A model generated the notes under the pieces. That model saw only the letters and a list, made by a program, of their open reading frames with translations. It did not search any database and was not told where the DNA came from. A stretch of DNA of 64,000 nucleotides, from positions 8,533,983 through 8,597,982 of the forward strand of contig OY718807.1 of NCBI GenBank assembly GCA_963070105.1, written 5' to 3'. A program made the translations under genes and the position numbers. Below are positions 54,643 to 64,000 of the stretch, in pieces (position 1 is the first letter of the stretch; every line of letters begins with the position of its first letter). This stretch comes from Litomosoides sigmodontis (lineage: Eukaryota > Nematoda > Chromadorea > Rhabditida > Onchocercidae).

Positions 54643-56186
54643 TGGTGATTAGTTTTACATTTTTTGATATTGTTGTTTTGTAGAAGTGTTCTTGCTGTAA
54701 AATTCATCCTTGAACGTGTGAATGTACAACTATCAGTGCATTATTGCTATTTTGTTATTCCTTGTTTTGTGTAACTTTTCCAAATATTGCGACCATTCAA
54801 TGGTAGCAGCTTCAGTGCTTTATTTGCTATTATCCGCTATATTAATAAAATTTCATCAAGTTGAACGGTCACAAATTAAGGTTTGTCGAGGATAGTAGAA
54901 GTCGGTGCAAACAAAAAATACTTCTGTTATAAAACAGATGGCTCTTACACGGTCGCTAAATTGGATCTGCAGAAGAAAAGAAATTTGATTTAGCATTAAT
55001 TGTTAGCATGTGAATTACTTATTTGATTATTAAAGGTTTTGTGGCTAATCTCCAAAAGAACATATTAGTTTTTCTAGGCTCTGTATACAATATGTACGTC
55101 TGTAGCTTTCAGCTTTTTTCGACACGTGCATCTAAAACTAGGTGAACCAATTTGGAGGAGGATTATTTCAAATTGTTTTAGCTTTTTGGTGCTATGTATT
55201 GGGAAATGACTTCTAAATCTATACTCCTCCACATACTTACATTTTTTACATATTTTAGGAAAAAAAAAAGGAAATTAAAAAGGCCCATAATACTTCATCG
55301 AATTACAATGGTATTTGCACAGCAAACGTAAATATTTGCAATGAAAGGTGTATTTTTGTGGAAAAACATAACTGGAGGAAGTCTTTCTGGTCATCTTTTC
55401 ACAAGGATTATTTAAAGGTATGCGAAAGGTTGATTACGTAACGGCGTGAGGTTTGCGTTCGAATGGAGAAGCCTGAGTAAACATTAACGATAATGAGAAG
55501 GGTGAAAATAGCAGTTGGAAGTGACAATCCTGAGGATGTTAAAGTGAGCAGTCACTTTTCACCTCTTACATTACATTGGGTTTAATTGAGGTCAGCAGCT
55601 CCCAACAATCATCGAATCGTCAACACTCCACTTATATCATTCGGTGTATATTTTCGTGTAAATTATTCAAATTTATTTTGAAGTGAAGTGACCTGAAATT
55701 AACACTTAAAACGATAGAATAGACAGATGCACTGACTGATTCCGCTACCAAGTGAACTGATTAAAACAGACTAGAGTTAAATTTACGAAAGCGGAAACAA
55801 TGCTTCTGCAATTTTACTTTCAAATAAATCACTAGAATTCGATCGATAAATTAGAACCGAATGGAGATCACTGCATCAATGATATTATACATTCTTTCGG
55901 AATGCACCAAATGATGGTAACTAGCTATGAAATTTAAGACAATTTTATGTTCGATAATACAATAAGCACTTACAGTAGCTCAAATTAATTAATTAATTAA
56001 ACACTTAGTTATTACTTTATTATTCATACAAAACTTTTTTTTTGTTGTATTTCCCCTTAAACAAATAATTCTTTAAAACAATAAATTCTGCTTTTTCTTT
56101 GACAACACAAGCAGTAGTAGATAAAAGTATATTCTCATATGCTTTTATGAATTTAATGAAATGTAAAGCAGGTGCAACTGATTTCC

Positions 56187-56226
<40 letters not shown>

Positions 56227-57539
56227 AAAAGAGGGAGCGAGAGAGTGTCGGAATGAAGGCAAACTCAAAGATGTGTGTGACCTTTCGTATAACGACGACT
56301 TATCCGATCGTCAATTTTCATCTCTTAAAATAGTCATGTCGCTACAGTTCCTTTATGTTTCCACGGATATTGAAATTCCGACTGCACGGATTAGTAGCAA
56401 CGGATTTGTCGTTATATGAGAAGGAAAACGGCGAAATGAAATCGTTGGATCAAATGATTGGTTCATTTCTCCACTTTCTCCCACTCCTCCCTCTCTCCCT
56501 CTCTCCCTCTCTCTCTCTCCCTACCTTTGATCATTTTTGTCATTTCTCTTCCACTAATGATATAGTGATAGAAATTTTTTTGTTCGCACACTCCGTTAAT
56601 TCATCAAAAATTTCCATAAAATTAATTGTAAATTAACAAAGTTATTAGTTTAAACTTGATGACAACTAACTTACACTTACGCCGTTTAAATCATTATTTA
56701 ACGACAACTTCACTTATTAAGTTTATTAATGCATGGAATGCATTCTTAACAAATTAGTGATCACGACGCTCTCTCTAGCTCAGAAATAACAATGAATTTA
56801 AATAATTAACATTTTTAGAATTAAATTTTTATTTGTGAGTATGCAGTTGGATGAAATGGAAAAAAACAAATTTTTTGTTAAATTTTTTTTTTAAAGACGT
56901 TCATTTTTAGGATAAAAATCAAATTCGTAATGTACACGAAAAGCTGTCAGTTACGTTCCTAAACGTAACTGATAGCGTACTAATCAACAAGAAATGGTAA
57001 AATTTTGACGAAAGTTTCGATCACTTACTTATAGTGGAAGAGACAGTGGAAGAGGGAGAGAGAGAGAGAGAGAAGAGATAAAATGAAAAACTAAGGCTAA
57101 TATAGATTGTACGACTCGAATTTGAAGTGGAATTTTTTTTCTATTGCACCTTACTTCAAGCTTGAAATTGCTAAAAGTTGAAGGAGAAGAAAAAAAATTA
57201 GTTAAATGTAAAGAGAAAGTAGCATTTGCATATTTTAGGTCAATTCTTTTTCATTGAAAAATTTACATTTTATTTCTTAATTTTTTGTACATCAAACATT
57301 GAAAAATTTTTCTTCTATTTCATTTTTTACTAGACTAGACTGATTAATTTTATTAGACAAAGTGATTAATGCTAGCATCATATTTAGTAAAACGCTAAAT
57401 GCAATTGTTAATTGGTAATTGCAACAATTAATGAGCGATAAATAATTGAGAAAATTAGGGGAAGGCATGAAGAGGGAGAGGAGAAGAGAGAGAGGTGCAC
57501 AAAGTGCTAGGTTAGGTATAAATTCCGCTCCAACAGTAA
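54643..57539. other. Intergenic region with (GA)n and (CT)n tracts
   Basis: Contains the 3' flank of the Mia40 gene, (GA)n at 56190-56222, a CTCTCC-rich block at 56483-56522 and (GA)n at 57055-57072. A frame at 56262-56419 (DVCDLSYNDDLSDRQFSSLK...) has mild coding character but no splice partner. Nothing else is seen. Confidence 0.45.
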
Positions 57540-57728
57540 TTAATTGGCCCATCCAGATATATCCCTTACAGCAAGTTCGGTAAATGAAATACCTCCCCTA
57601 TTGTAGTCGATAGATGCAACTGCGGTACTGAAGAGCACAACTTGTCGGTAATCTCTTTGAATTTCAACTATGACAGGCTTCTGAATCGTACCGTAGTAGA
57701 AGATTGTTAATAATGTGATAGTTGCCAT
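57540..57728 (-). CDS. Possible small protein or exon, unknown
   Basis: A 62-codon minus-strand frame starting with ATG at 57728 (MATITLLTIFYYGTIQKPVI...) and ending at TAA 57542-57540 (...ELAVRDISGWAN). The segment is richer in G+C than its surroundings and the amino-acid mix is protein-like. The N-terminus could be a weak signal peptide. An internal donor-like GGGGAG|gtattt near 57590 means it might be part of a spliced gene. No family is recognised. Confidence 0.28.
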   Translation of the reverse strand: MATITLLTIFYYGTIQKPVIVEIQRDYRQVVLFSTAVASIDYNRGGISFTELAVRDISGWAN

Positions 57729-60319
57729 TTAAGCTGAAAATGATTTCCACCCTCTTATCATTTCTCAATCTCATCTGTCATAAAATTATCATTTGAAATT
57801 TTAAAAATTAAAAACTTTAATGTGAAAATTAAAAGTGACGAAAATTGTATATTAAAAGCAAAAGATAGAAATCCAAGAGCAAAATTTTGAATTTTGATAA
57901 CTTTAAAAATTACTCTCATTAAATTTTAGATTTTCAAATTTTGCATTAAATTTTCAAATTTCACAATTAATAATTTCTGTCACTTTTACATTACTGAATT
58001 TTATTAGTTTTTAATTTTAAATAATGCAAAAATTTTTTCTAATAAATTAGGAGTGAGATATTTGCTCAGTAAATGTTTCCAGTAAATTGAAAATGAGAAC
58101 AATTAATAAATCCCAATCTATTCAATTTAATTTATGTAATTAGAGAAATTTTTAAATTATTATACAGTAATAGACGCGTATGGAAAATTACCTCAAAAAA
58201 GGGCATGAAAAAGTTTTCGGAAGTTTAGTAAAACGTATGTACATGTGTGCATCACCTGATACTTCCCAAAATACAGTCTAATTTCAGTTCCAGTATTCCA
58301 ACAGGTCACCTCCCCTCTGGTACCATATTTCTTTATTTATCTTTATCCTTAATGTCGGCAACTTTTTCTTTTCCCTCCTAACATACTTCTTGCTTGTTGA
58401 AGTGTTTTCCAATTGCACCACACCATCATTAGCTTGCTCTTGCAAAAATTTGAAGTGGTCTTTTGGATGAATGAAATAAGTATTCCTTTTTTTAACCGCT
58501 CCTTCTCCTCCTCTCTCTCTCACCCTCTCTCTCTCCCTCTTGAATGTTGAAGAAAAAGGAAAAAAAATCTGTTAAAGCAGCTATTTGGTGAGAAAAAAAA
58601 TATATATCATTCAATTTTCTTTCCTTTTCATTCATTTAAGACTTATCCTTGCCAAGATGTTTTTGCTAAATGAATTGGTCGGTTATCTTTTGATCTCTGT
58701 CAATTTTACATTGAACAGTAATCAACCATTGAGGAATGCTTGATAAAATTTGCATAATTGAAAATTTTTTTTTTCAAAAAAAAACCAAAAATTGGAAACA
58801 AAAGAATTGCTTGTGCAGAAAAAAAAAGCAAACGCTAACAGTTTTCTTTTTAAACAAATTTTTGATTAGTTTCATTAAAAATTATTGCAGAAAAAACTAA
58901 TTTCTTCTTTAACCTAAATTAATCAATTCATATTTCTCAATTTGTACGCAATAAAAAAAAACTGAAAATAACAAATAATTATCCATAAAAAGAATAACAA
59001 CAAACAAGAATTCATTACAAAACAAAATTTAATGTTTGTTTTAATTAGTGTTAATTAATTATTTTATAGCAACAAATGAATGAGAAGATGCTAGACAGAA
59101 GTGGTTGCGTTTTATCGTAGGAATTTGAGGACAACATCTGTGTTTGTTATTGGTTGACCTTCTGCAACGGACTTCATATTTCATTGGAAGAAAATTGTGC
59201 TATCCAAAACGGTTGAGCTGCCTCATACAGATCAACAGATCAACCCGCTACTACGATGTAGCAACTGCTACCTTTCACTCTACCTGTATTTTAAATAAGC
59301 AATTAAATCAGTGAAAGAAAAAACGTTTCAAATCCAAAAAAAAAGTGTAAAATTTGAATTAATTTACAAAAAAAAACACTGTATAGAGTTAAATAAATTT
59401 AAAATTGTAAAAATTTTGCTATAGAAAATTTAACTTATGCAACTAAGCAAGACATCTAAAGTCGATAAAGATTTAAATTCAACACGCTACGATCTGCACC
59501 GTCGCACACGATTGTTAGCTTAATTAATAACTAATAGCTATTAAAATTATTCAAATGAAAGGGTGGAAAAATTGGTTGAGGAAGTAATGCAAAGTGAAAT
59601 TATTAATTTGTATGCTAGGAAAAAAAAGGCAAAGTTACATCATTGCTGTGTTGCAGCAAATTTTTTCACGTAAAAGAATTTACCGGTAAATTTATTCTGT
59701 GAACTGAAAAATTACTTGAAACTAAACAATGGAAGGCATACAAAGGCACAAGTACAGTTAAGGTGATAAAAAGCGTGTGGAATCAGTTAAAGTAAAATAA
59801 TTCAGTAAAAATGACTGAAATGAGACATATTAACAGAAAATTAGCAATCATTGAATTCTTAGTTAATCAATTATTAACAAATAATTTCAATCAGTTATTT
59901 CGGACACAGTTGCTGAGATCAAAATTAACTTTAAAATTTTTTCCATTAATAACAAAATTTAACTTAACAACAATAATTTGCATTTAAAACATTCTTCAAA
60001 CAAAGCAATTGACAGCATTTTATTTGTTGTTTTTTTTCAAATTACAATAAGAAAAATTGCTAATTTGATAAGTTTAATTTCGTACAGTGAACATTTGCAT
60101 GCAATACGAAAAAATTCAATTTTTTGCTTCTTTTTTTTGTGACAATTTCTGTAAATAGTCAATTTTTTTTCCATTCCAGCTAATATACAACAAATTTAGT
60201 AGCGGTCAGTTTTTATGCACATATTTATCACTTTCAATTAAATGCAAAATGAGTTAAAATTGGAATAATTTAATTTATGTACACAATGGAAGGAGAGATG
60301 ATGCATGAGCAGCAGCCGT
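57729..60319. other. Intergenic region, no supported gene
   Basis: AT-rich. A minus-strand frame at 58284-58523 (…HPKDHFKFLQEQANDGVVQL…) begins in a GA repeat and has no splice or family support. The rest shows only short homopolymers. Confidence 0.45.
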
Positions 60320-62051
60320 TCAATTGTTCGGCTTTTGCAAATCATTGTTGAGTGAATTGAACATTTGCGGATATGAATAAGTTGCTGCAGCCGCAGCGGC
60401 TGCATTACTTTGAACGTATGGATTATAAATATCACCCTGATATGGATAATAGGAAGGTGCGCTGGTACCGCTTAAATTAAATCCGCATGCGGCATGCGCA
60501 TGACTTGCACCAGGCATGTACGCAGCTGCAGGTTGCGCACCTAATGAATACGCCGATGACCAACCTAAACAAAGAAAGAAAAAAGAGAAGGGAAGAAAGG
60601 AAAAGGGAAATGGAGTAAGTTAAATTTATCACCAATCACGTATGCGTGAAACAGTTTCACGTAACACTATGCGTTTTAGAAATTATGCAAAAATCATAGC
60701 GATATTTGTGCTATTGCATTTGCCCGATTCTTTAGATAGTTAGAGCAATGATTCTAATTCTTTTTGCGGAACTGATATTCAATTTAATCTATAAGATAAC
60801 TGATAAATGAAACACATGTCCACTCTACAAATGTCCACTCCTCATTCACCGTAACGACTGTGCTAGCAAAGAATTAAACACTTGAATAATTATGAAATAA
60901 AAATTAAACTCTGCCAAATGCTTGCTCAAATTTTTTTTAATTTAATTTAATTATCCCTATAATATTGCATGTGTAAATAAAGATAGATGAAATTTTTTAA
61001 ATGTCTTCTTCTTTCCACTCACTAACTAACCAAATAGATTGGCAGTTTTGAGTGAGGAAATATAAGAATTTGCATATGCAATAAACATACTGGCTAAATT
61101 TGCTGGATGTGTTGGGCAGACCGTTCTCAACGAATATTCCTCTTTAGTGGTATTTCCTGAGCTGCAAAAATTAACATTTAATAAACAGTTGTCAATTTTG
61201 AAATATTGCAATTGATCCAAACATTACAATCAGCTGATGCAAATGAGCGTAAATTTAAGAAAGAGGATTTCATTTCAACATTTAACAAGCACACTGAGCT
61301 CACTCACCTATTTCCGGTTTTCAGGTTAAATTCTGCGCTACCTGGAATGATTAGTGGTGAAATACTCTTTTGCGCACTTGATTCACCTTTGTTCGGCTCC
61401 GGCGGAGGTGTCTCCGCCGCATGATTGCTACATCGATCGTGATTGTGTCGCACTTGCATCATTCGTTTTTGTTGTCGATCTTTCGCTCGGCGATTTTTAA
61501 ACCAAACCTTTTTTTGCATAAACAAACTTGCTTTTTGAAAGCACAGAAAACAAAACATCCAAAGATGTAATTAGCTCAATTAGCACAAAATTGTTAAATT
61601 GCAAATTTGAATTAAAATTTATTCTACCCAAACGATCAATTAAAGACACCTGAATTCGAGATTCCTGTAGTCCGATTTTCTCGGCAATTTGTTCACGATA
61701 GTAAACATCCGGATAATGTGTCTGCTTAAATACCGATTCCAAGTATGAGAGTTGCATTGGATTAAACGTTGTTCGCTCACGTCGTCCTGTTGCTTTACGA
61801 TTCTGATCGCTAAATTTGTGCTTTACAATTCAAATTCCAAAATTCTCTTTCGCAGCTACATTTATAGGTTATAATTTAAATGCCAAAATTTAGTTATATT
61901 TTACTTTAAAATATTATTTGAAATGTTACCTTGTTGTAGGATTAGTCGTTGGTGGATTCAGATATCCGGGAAATACAGTTGTGGAAGAATATGCAAATGA
62001 TGGTTGTGGTCCGAAAATATTGTATGGATGATATGGACCATTACTCACCAT
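60320..62051 (-). CDS. otx: Otx-type (K50 paired-like) homeobox transcription factor
   Basis: Five minus-strand exons: 62051-61930, 61809-61650, 61507-61308, 61161-61031 and 60564-60320; all phases close, giving 285 aa. Nuclear DNA-binding protein of the Otx/TTX-1/CEH-36/CEH-37 group, which specifies anterior and sensory neurons in nematodes. The homeodomain is at about 49-108: it starts [20 protein letters not shown], has [17 protein letters not shown] in the middle and [15 protein letters not shown] as helix 3. Lys at homeodomain position 50 (WFKNRR) predicts binding to TAATCC-type sites. An intron splits the homeodomain between positions 46 and 47 (RIQ|VWF), a common site in paired-like genes. 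The N-terminus is Tyr/Pro-rich ([19 protein letters not shown]). The C-terminus is Ala/Tyr/Asn-rich with a seven-Ala run. The start is the first ATG in exon 1. Confidence 0.92.
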
Positions 62052-64000
62052 CGGTTTACATCAATCTTACTTTATGAACAATGTGATATCTGTCGCAAAA
62101 AATCTTCCTCAAATGGATCATACTTATTGTCTAGTAATACTCTACAAAAACAAAACGATCAGTTAAGTAAGACAGAGAGACGGAAGCAAAATCAATGACG
62201 CGATTGCTCACGTATTTAACGTAATCAGCAATGATATATTACTTCTCATTCCAATTTTGTCTCTTAATTAATATTAACTGCGTAAAAAAAACAACTCTAA
62301 AAATTGACTTCCTCTTGCAATCAAATTAAGCTTATTCCTAAGCGAATTACAATTTTGATAATAAAAATGATCAAAGTGTTTTATTGATAAATTTAAAGAG
62401 GAATCTTAATAAGTAGCTGAATAACTACCAATGAAAATCTTTAATAAATAAACAATTTCAAATAAAGAGCAGAAAAAAAAAGTAGCAATTTTATTTTTAA
62501 AACGTTTAATTATTTTGTCAATTCAGAATTCTATGCAAAAATTTAGCAATCTCATAGAGTGAAATGTAAATAATGTTATTCGCGCAAAAATTCGTAATTT
62601 CAAAATTCTACTTTTTAAAGAAATATGTTACCTATTCAAAATACAATTAAATTAAGGAATACATATGTGCACGTAATAGTTGCAAGTACAGGAAGGTGGT
62701 AGCGTGGCATTTTTAAAAATGAGGTTAAAATTTAAAAAAATTTAGAGAGGCCGTAGGATAACCTTCTATTCTGTGATTTTTTTTTTTGTCTTTTAGGTAA
62801 AATAATTTCTTCATTTGCAACGTTCAACAATTAACGTAGAGGTAGGTGGACACGCCCAGGACGAAATGACTGAGTGGGTTGGAGAGAGGGAGGGGGTGTC
62901 TGTCGCTGCAGCCACGCCCAGCGTTACTACTCCACGACACCGTATGACAGTACACAAACACACATATACACACACGCACACGTACGTACGCACGTGATGG
63001 AAGATACTGGAGCAATGTGATAGTTATGTAAAGAATTAGAATCTAAAACGGTGCAGTAATAGGTATGGAGGGGATAGTTACGCTTAAATGAAATTTAGAA
63101 CCATTTTCGTGGATTAAAAGAGAAGAAAGTGTAATTTTGCAATTTTTCAAGTGCAAATTTTCACCTTATAATAACTAAAATAAAGGAATATCAAAGGTAT
63201 GTGCTAGTCGTTGTTCTTCAATTACAACAATGCTTTTGTAAAATTTTGTAGAAAAAAATTTGCAAATATGAATGCAATATTTTAAACTAAACTAATTAAC
63301 GATTAAAGCAAAAAAATTGCAAATTTAAAATTTCCATTTCAAATTTATTTTCCTTATAATTTTGATAAAAATTAGAATAGTGAAATAGACGCAAATGAAA
63401 TTATCGCTAGCCAATCTCAATTCATCACTCATATCACCTCAATTACTTTTTGTTAAGAAAAGAAAAAAAAAAGAGAGAGAGAGGAGATGAAAAATTTTTT
63501 CTTATCAAATAATTAGTTTAAAATCATCGTATTATCTTACACTTGTAATTTATTCACAAATTATAATTACTTACGTAATACAGTAAACAGGGCTTATCTG
63601 GTATGATAATGATTGATGGCACGAGATTAATACGCTGGTCAAATGACAGTTGGTTACCAAAAGGTATTACTTATTCAAATTCCTATTTTCCTCTTTCCAT
63701 CATAAAAGTAGCTGCTAGTTATTGAATGATTACAGGTTTCACCTGTAATTGAAAGAATAGGTTAGACTTTGGTGGTACCCCCGCAGCGTGCAGTAGCGGC
63801 ATTCATCCGCGTGTTACACATCAGTGGACGATGAATTGATGACCTTTATTGCTGAAGATCCTCTCAACCGAGAAATGTAACTAACTTGAAAAGTATGCTT
63901 AAGTTAGCAGTTGTGGTTTGTGATGAAAAGTTTGCTATTATTTGAATTTGAAATTTTATTTTTCTCCTACACTGTTTAACTTACGAGGAATTGTTGAGTG
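62052..64000. other. Upstream flank of the homeobox gene, no other gene seen
   Basis: AT-rich with a CA/CGTACG repeat at about 62955-62995 and a moderately GC-rich patch at 62840-62950. Frames there overlap on both strands and are not convincing. The region 63760-63860 is slightly richer in G+C but has no open frame. Promoter elements for the homeobox gene probably lie here, but I cannot point to one. Confidence 0.45.

Noticed and set aside
58284..58523. 79-codon minus-strand frame
   Set aside because: It starts inside a GA repeat, has no splice support, and its sequence is not recognised.

Overview
The window is AT-rich eukaryotic DNA (about 30% G+C by eye) with intron-split genes, canonical GT..AG splice sites, many microsatellites and no operon-like packing. 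The gene set is metazoan: profilin, glycogenin, a CK1/TTBK-like kinase, an Otx-type K50 homeobox gene, Mia40/CHCHD4 and an EGF membrane protein. The nematode-type TTBK-like kinase and an R2-retroelement-like zinc-finger protein resembling ones I recall from Trichinella suggest a clade I nematode (Trichinella or a relative). That assignment is inference.

Layout. 1-834: 3' end of an unrecognised plus-strand gene. 4544-5595: small plus-strand RS-rich, single-TM protein. 8006-8565: tandem duplication with poly-C tracts, followed by 8693-10659, a GC-rich six-exon gene related to the N-terminal zinc-finger region of R2-like retroelements. It runs into a 390-bp-period A-rich satellite (10686-11660) and no reverse transcriptase is visible. 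14781-16350: profilin (minus). 16688-16944: an orphan minus exon of 12-residue repeats. About 20023-24269: CK1/TTBK-like kinase (minus). 24938-27197: multi-pass membrane protein made of two similar halves (minus). 28800-30650: large trinucleotide arrays. 31016-32556: cytosolic-type protein with a polybasic, cysteine-cluster tail (plus). 33673-36964: glycogenin (minus) with a poly-Thr tract and an upstream array of CTTGCAAAATGCAAG elements. 42398-44088: four-TM protein (minus). 45978-47290 and 48304-49309: two secreted Trp-rich proteins in tandem (plus), each behind a TATATAAAT box. 50459-52822: secreted/TM EGF-like protein (minus). 53392-54642: Mia40/CHCHD4 homologue (plus) with CHC in place of CPC. 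60320-62051: Otx-like homeobox gene (minus). The rest is intergenic or intronic sequence with simple repeats.

All exon models were assembled by hand from reading frame, splice consensus and phase agreement. In every multi-exon model marked high confidence the phases close exactly. The genes do not form one pathway. I did not find a clear new multi-gene system. The strongest leads are the exonised R2-like gene, the paired secreted Trp-rich genes with a shared core promoter, and the altered redox motif of Mia40.
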